Assembly (NCBI GenBank): GCA_964503275.1
Contig: CAZCZO010000003.1
Span: 124,001 to 188,000, forward strand
Length of the DNA stretch: 64,000 bases
DNA from: DASRAP01 sp964503275
GTDB taxonomy: Bacteria; Gemmatimonadota; Gemmatimonadetes; Gemmatimonadales; Gemmatimonadaceae
Direction of reading: 5' to 3'
Shown: positions 40,079 through 49,163 of the stretch, in pieces
Layout of the letters: every line of letters begins with the position of its first letter
Position numbering within the stretch: the stretch's first letter is position 1
Translations under genes and position numbers: made by a program
Notes under the pieces: model-generated
What the model saw: the letters and a program-made list of their open reading frames with translations, nothing else
Told to the model about the DNA's origin: nothing
The model's database searches: none

Positions 40079-41317
40079 GTGTCCCGCGCTGATCCGTACG
40101 CCGCACTGCGATTCCCCAATTTCCGCCGCTACATCTGGGGTCTGTTCGCGCTGACGGTCAGCATCCACATCCAAGGGACCATCGTCGGGTGGCAGGTCTA
40201 TGATCTGACGGGCGACCCCCTCGCGCTCGGGCTGATCGGGCTCGCGGAGGCCCTGCCCTTCATGGTCAGCGCGCTGTGGTCCGGTCACGTGGCCGATCGC
40301 CACGATCGCCGTCGGGTCGTGCTCTGGTCCATGGGGGTCCTGGTGGCCTGTTCGCTGGCGCTGCTCGGCATCGCGCTGCTCAGCAATGCGCCGACCGGCT
40401 GGCGCGTCGCGGGCATCTATGCGGTGATCGTCGCGAGCGGGGTGGCCCGTGCGTTCCTGCATCCCGCCCGGCAGGCCCTGGGCTCGGAGCTGATCCCGCG
40501 CGCGATCTTCCCCAATGCGATCGCGTGGCGCACGACGACCTGGCAGGCGTCAGCGGTGCTCGGGCCCGCCCTGGGAGGCATGCTCTACGCGGCGGGCGGT
40601 GCCGCCCTCGCGTACCTCCTCGACACCATCCTGATGCTCGTGGGGATGTGGTGGCTCTTCCGCGTGCGGCATACGTCGCCGGTCCGCGCACCGGTCGATG
40701 GTGTGATGCTGGAGAGTCTGTTGAGTGGGATCCGGTTCGTGCGCAGTGAACGCCGGCTCTTCGGCGCCATGACGCTCGACCTGTTCGCCGTGCTCTTCGG
40801 CGGCGCGACGGCGTTGCTGCCGATCTTCGCGAAGGACATCCTCGCGGTCGGTCCGACCGGTCTCGGCCTCCTGCGCGCGATGCCCGCGGTCGGCGCCGTC
40901 CTCATGAGCATCGCGCTGGTCCGCCGGCCCATCACCCGACACGTCGGGCGCACCATGCTGGTGGCGATCACCTGTTACGGCCTGAGCATGATCGGGTTCG
41001 CGCTCAGCGGGACACTGTGGCTCAGCTGTCTGCTGCTCGCGGCGGCCGGCTGCTTCGACATGATCGGGGTGGTCGTGCGGAGTACGCTGCTGACCGTGGT
41101 GACGCCCGAGCACATGCTGGGGCGCGTCAGTGCGGTGAACTCGATCTTCGTCGGCTCCAGCAACGAGATCGGGGCGTTCGAGAGCGGCGTGACCGCGAAG
41201 CTGCTGGGCACCGTCAACAGTGTCCTCGTGGGCGGCGTGGCCACGCTGGGGGTGGTCGCATGGGTGGGCCGCGCGTTCCCAGCCTTGCGGCGGATGGATC
41301 GCTGGCCCGAACATTGA
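40079..41317 (+). CDS. MFS transporter, EntS/MFS_3-like
   Basis: 412 residues from GTG with twelve predicted membrane helices. The start LRFPNFRRYIWGLFALTVSIHIQGTIVGWQVYDLTGDPLALGLIGLAEALPFMVSALWSGHVADRHDRRRVVLWS contains the MFS motif GHVADRHDRR. The family QALGSELIPRAIFPNAIAWRTTTWQASAVLGPALGG segment is typical of the enterobactin-exporter/MFS_3 group. It probably exports a small molecule; the substrate is unknown. No signature links it to the accessory locus other than site C. Confidence 0.92.
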   Translation: MSRADPYAALRFPNFRRYIWGLFALTVSIHIQGTIVGWQVYDLTGDPLALGLIGLAEALPFMVSALWSGHVADRHDRRRVVLWSMGVLVACSLALLGIALLSNAPTGWRVAGIYAVIVASGVARAFLHPARQALGSELIPRAIFPNAIAWRTTTWQASAVLGPALGGMLYAAGGAALAYLLDTILMLVGMWWLFRVRHTSPVRAPVDGVMLESLLSGIRFVRSERRLFGAMTLDLFAVLFGGATALLPIFAKDILAVGPTGLGLLRAMPAVGAVLMSIALVRRPITRHVGRTMLVAITCYGLSMIGFALSGTLWLSCLLLAAAGCFDMIGVVVRSTLLTVVTPEHMLGRVSAVNSIFVGSSNEIGAFESGVTAKLLGTVNSVLVGGVATLGVVAWVGRAFPALRRMDRWPEH

Positions 41318-41384
41318 CGGCGCGTGATGACGGACCGACCCCGTCCGCGCCGCGCCTGCTCCCACCACCGTTCGCCCCGACCCG

Positions 41385-41870
41385 ATGCCCTACACGCCCA
41401 TCCTTGCCACGCTCGGCTACATCCGTTCGCCCGATGGCGAGCGCGTGCTCATGGTCCATCGTACCGCGCGTCAGGATGATCAGCAGTTGGGCAAGTACAA
41501 TGGCTTGGGGGGCAAGCTCGAGCCGGGTGAGGACATCGTGAGCGGGATGCGCCGCGAGATCCTCGAGGAGTCCGGGCTCACGGTGACTGCGATGCGGCTG
41601 CGCGGCACAATCAATTGGCCCGGCTTCGGGGCGGCAGGCGAAGACTGGTTCGGATTCATCTTCGTGATCGACGCCTTCACCGGGACCGCGCCGGCCACGA
41701 ACGCGGAAGGTCGGCTGGAGTGGGTGCCGCAGTCGCGCCTGCTCGAGCTGCCGCTCTGGGAAGGGGATCGCCACTTCCTGCCGTTGGTGTTCGACGACGA
41801 CCCGCGGCCCTTCCATGGCGTGATGCCCTACGCGGGCGGACACCCGGTCTCGTGGACCGTGAGTCGCTGA
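41385..41870 (+). CDS. MutT-type Nudix hydrolase
   Basis: 161 residues. The Nudix box is GGKLEPGEDIVSGMRREILEESGL, complete with the REUxEE core. The opening TLGYIRSPDGERVLMVHRTARQDDQQLGKYNGLGGK matches the 8-oxo-dGTP diphosphatase MTH1/MutT group. A WVPQSRLLELPLWEGDRHFLPLVF tail follows. Likely sanitises oxidised nucleotides, although a broader dNTP specificity cannot be excluded. It starts 67 bases after the MFS gene. Confidence 0.88.
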   Translation: MPYTPILATLGYIRSPDGERVLMVHRTARQDDQQLGKYNGLGGKLEPGEDIVSGMRREILEESGLTVTAMRLRGTINWPGFGAAGEDWFGFIFVIDAFTGTAPATNAEGRLEWVPQSRLLELPLWEGDRHFLPLVFDDDPRPFHGVMPYAGGHPVSWTVSR

Positions 41871-41894
41871 GCCCGTCCGGTGGTGATCCGCGGC

Positions 41895-43379
41895 CTACGC
41901 TTCTTCGGGTCGCCCGAACAGCAACTGCACGAACGGACGTTCCTCTGCCGACGCGACGATATACACGTGGTCGCCGATCTCGAGGATCGTGTCGGGCCGT
42001 GGGGCCAGCAGCGCATCGTTGCGCAGGATCAGCGCCACGGACACGCCCTCGGGGAACGGGATCTCGGAGACGGCGACCCCCGCGACGTCGAGCGCGGCGT
42101 CGATGTAATAACTCAACAGGTCGCCGCGCAGGGGTCGCGTCGAGCTGATCTCCAGCAGCGCGGGCGGGGCCGGTGGCTCCTTGGACTCCAGCGCCAGTCG
42201 CCGCGCCAGCCACGGGACCGACCCGCCCGTGACCATCATGTTCACGACCACCACGAAGAACGTGATGTCGAAGATCTGCGATGCGCCGGGCACGCCGCGC
42301 AGCACGGGAAAGGTCGCCAGGATGATCGGGACCGCACCGCGGAGCCCACCCCACGCAATGAAGGCCTTCTCCCGTGCGGGATAGCGGAACGGCAACAGCG
42401 TGATCCACACCGCGAGCGGTCGCGCGATCAGCATGAGCACGAAGGCCAGGCCCAGACCGATCGCCGCGACCTCCGCGAGCCGCGATGGGTACACGAGGAG
42501 CCCGAGCAGCAGGAACATCCCGATCTGGCTGAGCCACGCCAGCGCATCGTGGACGCGGGCGATGGTGCTGCGCGTCGGCAGGTCCGCGTTGCCGATGAGC
42601 AGGCCCGTCAGGTACACCGCGAGGATGCCGGAGCCCTGCACCAAGCTGGTGATGCCGTAGCTCAGGAAGGCCAGCGCGAGCGTGAGCGCGGGGTACAGCC
42701 CGGTGCCCCCGAGCGCCACTCGCCGCAGCAGGGCCACACCGGCCATCCCGAAGCCCACGCCCGCGACGCCACCGATCACCAACTGCAAGACGGTCTGACC
42801 GGCCACGCCCCACCACGACACATCGTCGACCGATCCCGCTGTCAACGCGGTGGCGAGCGAGATCGTGAGGAGCACGGCGAGCGGATCGTTGAGCCCCGAC
42901 TCGAGCTCGAGCGTGGCGCCGGGCCGCTTGCGGAGGTGGATGCCGCTGCCGCGCAGCACGCTGAAGACGGTCGCGGCATCGGTCGATGACACGACCGCGC
43001 CGAGCAACAACGCGACCGGCAACGGCAGCCCCAGCAACCAGGCCGCGAGCGCCAAGAGCCCGGCGGTGAGGGCCACGCCGAGCGTCGACAGCGCGGCCGC
43101 CGGGCGCCAGTACTGGCGCACCAGCGCCGTTGGGGTGTTCAGGCCACCGTCGAAGAGGATCAACACCAGCGCGGTGGTGCCGGCGCGGAAGGCGAAGCCG
43201 TAGTCGTCGAAGCGGATGCCGAGCACGCCCTCGCTCCCGGCCAGCATCCCGACGCCAAGGAACAGCAGCACCACGGGAATGCCGGTCCGTTCGGACGCTC
43301 GGCTCGACACGACCGACACGCCGAGCAAGAGCCCGAAGATCAGCAGGAGGATCGCGGTCGCGGTCGGTTCGAGGCGCAT
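41895..43379 (-). CDS. Potassium/proton antiporter, CvrA/NhaP2-like
   Basis: 494 residues. Twelve or more membrane helices of the CPA1 fold with the SSTDAATVFSVLRG and LESGLNDPLAVLLT motifs (the ND ion site) and FIAWGGLRGAVPIILATFP. The C-terminal 90 residues after ALESKEPPAPP form a soluble TrkA-C-like regulatory domain (LLSYYIDAALDVAGVAVSEIPFPEGVSVALILRND). It exchanges K+ or Na+ for protons across the inner membrane. A -10 element 6 bases upstream of the ATG suggests a leaderless mRNA. Confidence 0.93.
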   Translation of the reverse strand: MRLEPTATAILLLIFGLLLGVSVVSSRASERTGIPVVLLFLGVGMLAGSEGVLGIRFDDYGFAFRAGTTALVLILFDGGLNTPTALVRQYWRPAAALSTLGVALTAGLLALAAWLLGLPLPVALLLGAVVSSTDAATVFSVLRGSGIHLRKRPGATLELESGLNDPLAVLLTISLATALTAGSVDDVSWWGVAGQTVLQLVIGGVAGVGFGMAGVALLRRVALGGTGLYPALTLALAFLSYGITSLVQGSGILAVYLTGLLIGNADLPTRSTIARVHDALAWLSQIGMFLLLGLLVYPSRLAEVAAIGLGLAFVLMLIARPLAVWITLLPFRYPAREKAFIAWGGLRGAVPIILATFPVLRGVPGASQIFDITFFVVVVNMMVTGGSVPWLARRLALESKEPPAPPALLEISSTRPLRGDLLSYYIDAALDVAGVAVSEIPFPEGVSVALILRNDALLAPRPDTILEIGDHVYIVASAEERPFVQLLFGRPEEA

Positions 43380-43385
43380 CCCCGA

Positions 43386-43391
43386 AACCTA
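43386..43391 (-). promoter_or_regulatory. -10 element of an apparently leaderless antiporter transcript
   Basis: On the minus strand TAGGTT, then 6 bases, then the ATG at 43379. Confidence 0.45.
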
Positions 43392-43408
43392 GCGCGGCGC
43401 TGTCGCGG

Positions 43409-44968
43409 CTAGGGCACCCGTCGACGCACCGCGTCGGCCGTCTCGCGGATCGCCTGTTGTTCCGCGGCCGGGAACTTGACCCAGCTGCGCACCATCATCG
43501 CCATGCGAGGATGCTGCGCGAACCGCTCCGCGTGCCGGCCGATGAAGTCCCAGTAGAGCGCGTTGAACGGACAGGCGTCGGGCCCGGTGCGCTGCCCGAC
43601 ATCGTAGCGGCAGCTGGCGCAGTAGTCGCTCATGCGATCGATGTACGCGCCGCCGCTGATGTACGGCTTCGACGCCATCTGCCCCCCATCGCCCCAGGTG
43701 GCCATGCCCATGACGTTCGGGAGTTGGACCCATTCGTAGGCATCGGTGAACGCGGCCCAGAACCAGCGGCTCAGGGCGGCCGGCTCGACGCCGAGCAGCG
43801 TGGCGAAGTTCGACTGCACCATGAGTCGCGGGATGTGATGCACGCGCCCCTGATCGCGCACACTGCGCAGCGTGTCGGCCAGACAGGTGAGATCGCAGGC
43901 CTCGTGCGTCGTCCCGTCGTAGGGTTCGCCGTCCGGCGCCCAGTACCACACGGGGAGCGCGCGCGTCCCGCCCAACGCGTTGACCTGGCGCAGCGACGGC
44001 ATCGCGTGCCAGTAGTAGCCGTAGACGTACTCGCGCCAGCCGAGGATCTGCCGGATGAACCCCTCGACGCTCGGCAACGGGGCGTGTCCTGCGTGGTAGG
44101 CACGTTCTGCGGCACGCACGACCTCGTGCGGCGTGAGCAGGCCGACGTTGATGGCCGACGAGAGGCCGCTGTGCAACAGCTCATGCTCGCCGTGGCGCAT
44201 CGCATCTTCGTACGGGCCGAACTCGGGCAGGCGTTCGGTGATGAAGCGTGCGAGCGTCTGTCGTGCGGCGCGACGCGTGGTCGGCAGGTCGAAGCCCTCG
44301 ACCGATCCCCATGCGTGTGACCAGCTGGCGACCTGCGCCATGGTACGGCGTGTCAGCGCGTCGGGCTCCGTCCGTATCGGGGCGGGCACCGCCTTGCTCG
44401 CCGGCCAAGGCTTGCGGTTCTCCGCATCGAAGTTCCACGTGCCCCCAACAGGGGTCCCGTCGGGGAGCATCAGCACATCGTGCTCGCGGCGCAGCTCGCG
44501 GTACCACCACTCCATGCGCAACTCCTTGCGCCCGGTGGCCCAGCGCGCGAACCGTTCGCGCGTCGTATAGAAGCCGCGATCCTCGTGGAGCTCGAGCGTA
44601 CACGACAGGTCGGCGAGCCGGCCGGCGGCGCGCGTGAGCTCGTTCGCGATGTCCCACTCACGGCCCCGCGTGGCGAGCACGCGGCCCGCACCGTGCTCGC
44701 GCGCGGCCTCGACGATGCCCGCTTCGTAGCTCGCGCTCACGCGATGGTCCACGCGATAGCCGAGCGCGCGCAATTCCTCGGCGAAGTGGCGCAGTGTGCT
44801 GAGGACCAGCACCAGCTTTTGCCGGTGCCAAGGCAGGGCCGCCCCCTTCTGGATGCTTTCCACCAACAGCACGATCACGTCGGGGCGCGGGACGCGTGGC
44901 AGGCGTGCCACGGCCCGCGAGAATTCCCCGGGCGCGATGAACGTGATGCTGGGCCGCGCTGCGGTCAC
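43409..44968 (-). CDS. FeS-containing bacterial cryptochrome/photolyase
   Basis: 519 residues from a GTG overlapping the transketolase stop by 4 bases. The N-terminal half is a photolyase alpha/beta domain (LVLVLSTLRHFAEELRALGYRVDHRV). The C-terminal half has the FAD-binding core GLSSAINVGLLTPHEVV, EGFIRQILGWREYVYGYYW, HIPRLMVQSNFATLLG, AFTDAYEWVQLPNVMGMATW and SWVKF. The Cys ladder CASC then C 13 residues later (DACPF), plus an upstream Cys, matches the 4Fe-4S ligands of the FeS-BCP (PhrB) (6-4) photolyases. It repairs UV photoproducts or senses light. A longer frame up to 45508 is a shadow of transketolase. Confidence 0.92.
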   Translation of the reverse strand: MTAARPSITFIAPGEFSRAVARLPRVPRPDVIVLLVESIQKGAALPWHRQKLVLVLSTLRHFAEELRALGYRVDHRVSASYEAGIVEAAREHGAGRVLATRGREWDIANELTRAAGRLADLSCTLELHEDRGFYTTRERFARWATGRKELRMEWWYRELRREHDVLMLPDGTPVGGTWNFDAENRKPWPASKAVPAPIRTEPDALTRRTMAQVASWSHAWGSVEGFDLPTTRRAARQTLARFITERLPEFGPYEDAMRHGEHELLHSGLSSAINVGLLTPHEVVRAAERAYHAGHAPLPSVEGFIRQILGWREYVYGYYWHAMPSLRQVNALGGTRALPVWYWAPDGEPYDGTTHEACDLTCLADTLRSVRDQGRVHHIPRLMVQSNFATLLGVEPAALSRWFWAAFTDAYEWVQLPNVMGMATWGDGGQMASKPYISGGAYIDRMSDYCASCRYDVGQRTGPDACPFNALYWDFIGRHAERFAQHPRMAMMVRSWVKFPAAEQQAIRETADAVRRRVP

Positions 44969-46962
44969 CCGAGCAAGGCGACCGCGCGCTCGGCGACGTG
45001 CTCCGGGGTGAAGCCGAACTCCGTGAAGAGTCGTGGCGCGGGCGCCGAGGCACCGAAGTGATCCAGCCCGACGATGTCGCCTGCGGCACCGACCCACCGG
45101 TACCAACTCTGGGGATGTCCCGCCTCGATCGCGAGGCGCGGCACCCCGGCCGGCAGCACACTGGCGCGGTAGGTCTCGTCCTGCTGGGCGAAGAGCTCCA
45201 GCGACGGCATCGACACGACGCGCGCCGCGATCCCCCGGTCCGCGAGCACGGCCCGCGCGCCGAGTGCGACCGCGACTTCGGAGCCGGTGGCCATCAGCAC
45301 GACCTGCGGGGCCGGCGCGTCGGCCAGCACGTAGGCCCCACGCTGCGCGCCGCTGGCGGCCGCGTGTTCTGTGCGGTCGATCAGTGGCAGCTTCTGACGC
45401 GTGAGGATCAGGGCCACCGGACCGCTGCGGTGTGCGACCGCGGTGCGCCAGGCCTCGGCGACCTCGTGCGCATCGCCCGGCCGGATCACCAGCAGATTGG
45501 GGATGCAACGCAGCGCGCCGAGATGCTCGATCGGCTGGTGCGTGGGACCGTCCTCTCCGAGGCCGATCGAGTCGTGGGTGAACACGTAGATCACGTGTTG
45601 CCCCATCAACGCGGCGAGCCGGATCGCGGGCCGCATGTAGTCCGCGAAGACCAGGAAGGTCCCCGCAAAGGGGATGAGGCCGCCATGCAAGGCCATGCCG
45701 TTCATCGCGGCCCCCATGGCATGCTCGCGGATGCCATAGTGCACGTTGCGCCCGCGGAAGTCGCCGGCATGCAACGCGCCGCTGCCCTTGATCGTGGTGT
45801 TGTTGGAGCCGGCGAGATCGGCCGACCCGCCGATGAGTTCGGGCACCACGGGTGCCAGCGCATTCACCACCACGCCCGAGGCCGCACGGCTGGCGACGTT
45901 GCCATTCTCCGCCGTGAACACCGGGAGCGCCTGTTCCCAGTTCGCGGGGAGCGTGCGCTGCATGCGACGCCCGAACTCCTTGGCCTGCTCCGGGTGCGCC
46001 TTGGCATAGGCGATCAGTGCCTGACGCCAGCGGTCACTCATGGCCGCGCCACGCGCCACGCACTTCCCCCACTCAGCACGTGCGGCCTCGGGGACCACGA
46101 AGGTCTCGGTCGTCGGCCAGCCCAGCGCCTCCTTGGTCAGACGCACTTCATCACTGCCCAGCGGCTCGCCATGGGCCTTCGACGAATCGGCGCGATTCGG
46201 CGAGCCGTAGCCGATGATCGTCTTGAGGATGATCAGCGAAGGGCGCGTGGTCTCCGCGCGGGCCGCGGTCGCGGCCGCATCGATGGCGGCCAGGTCGTTC
46301 CCGTCGGGCACGGTGAGCACGTGCCAGCCGTACGCGGTGAAGCGTTGCGCGACATCGTCCCGGCACGAGAGATCGGTGCGACCATCGATGGTGATGGAGT
46401 TGTCGTCGAAGAAGACGTTCAGCTTGCCGAGGCCGAGGTGTCCGGCGAGGGACGCGGCCTCGTGCGAGATGCCTTCCATGAGATCGCCGTCGGACGCGAT
46501 GACCCAGGTCGCGTGATCGACGATCGTATGCCCGTCGTGGTTGAAGGTCTCGGCGAGGTGGCGCTCGGCCATCGCAAAGCCGATCGCCGTGGCGATGCCC
46601 TGACCCAGCGGACCGGTGGTCATCTCGACCCCGGCGGTGTGCCCGAACTCCGGATGGCCGGGGGTCTTGGAGCCCCACTGCCGGAACCGCTTGATCTCGT
46701 CGAGCGGGAGGTCGTAGCCCGCCAAGTGGAGCACGGAGTACAGCAACATCGACGCGTGTCCGCAGGACAGGATCACCCGGTCACGATCGGGCCACTCCGG
46801 ATGCGCGGGGTCGTGCTTCACGTGCTTGGTGTAGAGCACATAGGCCAGCGGCGCGAGCGCCATCGGCGTCCCCGGGTGTCCGGACTCGGCGGCCTGGACC
46901 GCATCCATGGAAAGGGTGCGGATGGTGTTGATGCAGAGGGCGTCGAGTTGTGGGTCAGACAC
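44965..46962 (-). CDS. tkt: Transketolase
   Basis: 665 residues from GTG (VSDPQLDALCINTIRTL); a TTG 36 bases upstream lies 6 bases after a -10 TAACTT and is a possible start. The TPP-binding region shows ESGHPGTPMALAPLAYVLYTKH, GHASMLLYSVLHLAGYDL, GPLGQGIATAIGFAMAERH and IASDGDLMEGISHEAASLAGHLGLGKLNVFFDDNSITIDG. The pyrimidine domain shows YGIREHAMGAAMNGMALHGG and SIGLGEDGPTHQPIEHL. It moves two-carbon units in the pentose phosphate pathway. The photolyase is coupled to its end. Confidence 0.97.
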   Translation of the reverse strand: MSDPQLDALCINTIRTLSMDAVQAAESGHPGTPMALAPLAYVLYTKHVKHDPAHPEWPDRDRVILSCGHASMLLYSVLHLAGYDLPLDEIKRFRQWGSKTPGHPEFGHTAGVEMTTGPLGQGIATAIGFAMAERHLAETFNHDGHTIVDHATWVIASDGDLMEGISHEAASLAGHLGLGKLNVFFDDNSITIDGRTDLSCRDDVAQRFTAYGWHVLTVPDGNDLAAIDAAATAARAETTRPSLIILKTIIGYGSPNRADSSKAHGEPLGSDEVRLTKEALGWPTTETFVVPEAARAEWGKCVARGAAMSDRWRQALIAYAKAHPEQAKEFGRRMQRTLPANWEQALPVFTAENGNVASRAASGVVVNALAPVVPELIGGSADLAGSNNTTIKGSGALHAGDFRGRNVHYGIREHAMGAAMNGMALHGGLIPFAGTFLVFADYMRPAIRLAALMGQHVIYVFTHDSIGLGEDGPTHQPIEHLGALRCIPNLLVIRPGDAHEVAEAWRTAVAHRSGPVALILTRQKLPLIDRTEHAAASGAQRGAYVLADAPAPQVVLMATGSEVAVALGARAVLADRGIAARVVSMPSLELFAQQDETYRASVLPAGVPRLAIEAGHPQSWYRWVGAAGDIVGLDHFGASAPAPRLFTEFGFTPEHVAERAVALLG

Positions 46963-47017
46963 GGGTACAGGACTCCAGGAGTGTGCGAGAGTGGCCAATC
47001 CTGAAAGTTAGTCGATC

Positions 47018-49042
47018 TCAGGCCGTTCCCGTGAGCCGGGCGGCGACGCGGTCGGCGACGGCCATCACCGTCAACTGGGGATTCACGCCGGGGGCCGTGG
47101 GGAGCAGGGAGCCGTCCGCGACGTAGACGCCTGGCGCCCCCCAGCGCTGGCCCGTGGGATCGCAGCCGCCGCTGCGTCGGTCGTGGGTCATGCGGCAGCT
47201 CCCGTTGACGTGCGCCGAGGAGAGCTGGTAGTCGGGTGGGGCGAAGGACCGCGCGTGGAGCGCGTCGGTCTCGTGCGGGCCGCGCAGGACCGTCGGCGTG
47301 CGGTGCACGGTGCGCACCTCCCGCGCGCCGGCCGCCCAGTGGAGGCGCGCCGCCGCCAGCGTGGCCGCCCGCACATGCGCTTCGTCGCGCGGGCCCAAAC
47401 GGTAGCGGATGCTGATGCTGCCGTCGCGACGCGCACGCACGCGGCCCGACGAGTGGGCGCGGTCGGCCCCGTCGCGCGTGAGCGCAATGAAGGCGCCATA
47501 GTGCGGGAGATGGCTGAGCCACTCTCCGGCGGCCGCGCCGAAGGTCGGGATCGCGACGGCCGCCAGCGTCGGTTGCAGCGGGGGACATTCGAGCCAGTAG
47601 CCGTAGCCGTCGGGGTCGATCGCCGCGAATTCGTCGATGATCGCGGAGAGCGGGATGCCGGTGCCGGCGTGGATCGCCTCGTCGTAGCGCCCGAGGATAG
47701 GCGCTGTCGGGTGCAGCCGCAGGAAGTCGCCGACCCGATCACCGCCGAGCCCGGAGCGCTGCAGGAGGGCGGGGGTCTCGATCGCGCCGGCCGCGCAGAT
47801 GACCAGGGGTGCCTGTAGTTCCGCCGTGCCGATCGGACGCTGCGCGCGGTCGTGCAGCGTGACCGTGACCGACTTGAGGGGACGAGGTCCGCCGCGCTCA
47901 ACGACGCGGATCCGCTCCGCGCGCGTGCGTGGCAGCAGCCGCGCCCCGCCCTGCAGTGCCTGATACAGGTGGACTTGGGTCGCATCCTGCTTGGCCCCGT
48001 GGGTGCAGCCCAGGCCGCAGGTGCCGGCACGAAGGCAGCGGTCCGCATTGATGCGCGCCGCGGCGTGCCGCCAACCGAGGGACCGCGCGGCGTCGAGCAG
48101 ACGGCGATTGTTGGCCGAGTGTGCATCCTCGGGCACGTCGCGAGCCCGGAGCTCCTGCTCGAGGCGCTCGAAGACCGGCGCAAGCGTCGCCGCGTCCACA
48201 TCCTCGATGCCGAACTCACGCCCCCACTCGTCGAGCACGTGCGCGGGTGTTCGCAGCGTGATCATCCAATTGATGAGCGTCCCGCCCCCGACGGCATTGC
48301 CCTGCAGGATCGGGATACCGAGGTCGTCGGTGCAGCGGGCACCGCCATCAGCGTAACAGCGCTCGATGAGTGTTGCGTCATCCTCGGTGCGGTCCGCGAA
48401 TGCGAGCTGGTCGCCACATTCGACGACCAGCACCGAGTGCCCGGCAGCGGTGAGCCGTGCTGCCACGACCGCGCCACCGGCGCCACTGCCAATGACGATC
48501 GCGTCGGCGCGCATGACACGGTCGCGCAGCGACTCGGGATCGACGATCTGCGCGGCGGGAAGCGTCCGGGGGGTCGGTCGCTCGTGGCCACGCGCGATGG
48601 GTTCCGCGTCGTCCGGCGTTCCTGCGGCCGCCCCGTCCCAGGCCACGCGCGGGAGCTGCACCCGCGATGGCGGGAGCACGCCGAGCGCGCGCTGCGTCGC
48701 CACGTCGGCCACATAGGTGCCCAGCGTCAGTCGCTTCAGTGCGGTGATCGACTTCCGCACGGGAGCGACCGACGACGCGAGCCAGCGTGCGATGAGGGTG
48801 TCGAGCGTGGCCGGGTCGAGCGACGCGAGGTCGCGCCAGCCGGCCCCACTCAGCGCGATGGTCGGCTTGGCGCCGAGGAGGAGGATGCCGACGCCCAACT
48901 CCTGGCGCTGCCGCGCCGGGAGGCGTGCGATGCGTGCGGCGACTTCGTCGGCCAGCGAGGCCCGCGCCGATGGGGGCGCCAAGCGTGTCACGAGAGGGTC
49001 GAGCACGCGGCGATGCGACGGGGAGAGCAGGTGGTCGGACAC
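47018..49042 (-). CDS. GMC-family oxidoreductase, long-chain alcohol oxidase-like
   Basis: 674 residues. An N-terminal helical domain of about 120 residues (LADEVAARIARLPARQRQELGVGILLLG) precedes the FAD-binding fold AIVIGSGAGGAVVAARLTAAGHSVLVVECG. The GMC signature appears in GIPILQGNAVGGGTLINWMITLRTP, and the C-terminus has SSAHVNGSCRMTHDRRSGGCDPTGQRWGAPGVYVADGSLLPTAPGVNPQLTVMAVADRVA with the catalytic His/Asn region. The domain order matches long-chain fatty alcohol oxidases and related GMC enzymes. Cytoplasmic or membrane-peripheral; substrate not known. Confidence 0.9.
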   Translation of the reverse strand: MSDHLLSPSHRRVLDPLVTRLAPPSARASLADEVAARIARLPARQRQELGVGILLLGAKPTIALSGAGWRDLASLDPATLDTLIARWLASSVAPVRKSITALKRLTLGTYVADVATQRALGVLPPSRVQLPRVAWDGAAAGTPDDAEPIARGHERPTPRTLPAAQIVDPESLRDRVMRADAIVIGSGAGGAVVAARLTAAGHSVLVVECGDQLAFADRTEDDATLIERCYADGGARCTDDLGIPILQGNAVGGGTLINWMITLRTPAHVLDEWGREFGIEDVDAATLAPVFERLEQELRARDVPEDAHSANNRRLLDAARSLGWRHAAARINADRCLRAGTCGLGCTHGAKQDATQVHLYQALQGGARLLPRTRAERIRVVERGGPRPLKSVTVTLHDRAQRPIGTAELQAPLVICAAGAIETPALLQRSGLGGDRVGDFLRLHPTAPILGRYDEAIHAGTGIPLSAIIDEFAAIDPDGYGYWLECPPLQPTLAAVAIPTFGAAAGEWLSHLPHYGAFIALTRDGADRAHSSGRVRARRDGSISIRYRLGPRDEAHVRAATLAAARLHWAAGAREVRTVHRTPTVLRGPHETDALHARSFAPPDYQLSSAHVNGSCRMTHDRRSGGCDPTGQRWGAPGVYVADGSLLPTAPGVNPQLTVMAVADRVAARLTGTA

Positions 49043-49048
49043 AGCCGA

Positions 49049-49054
49049 AAGCTA
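49049..49054 (-). promoter_or_regulatory. -10 element of an apparently leaderless GMC oxidoreductase transcript
   Basis: On the minus strand TAGCTT, then 6 bases, then the GTG at 49042. Confidence 0.45.
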
Positions 49055-49163
49055 CCTGCGACCGGTCCTGCGCACCGCGCACGTCGACCGGGCCGCCGCC
49101 GGGTGTGTGCAAGGATCCGCGGCTGATGTCGTCTCCTGTGCGACCCGAACCCTGGAGTGCACC

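Noticed and set aside
38374..40106. Extended N-termini for the AraC-type (to 38374) and TPR (to 40106) frames
   Set aside because: Both extensions translate the tandem repeats and low-quality sequence that do not resemble the protein families; shorter starts are used.
43409..45508. Photolyase frame extended into transketolase
   Set aside because: The extra residues are a shadow of the tkt gene; the photolyase domain begins at the GTG overlapping the tkt stop.
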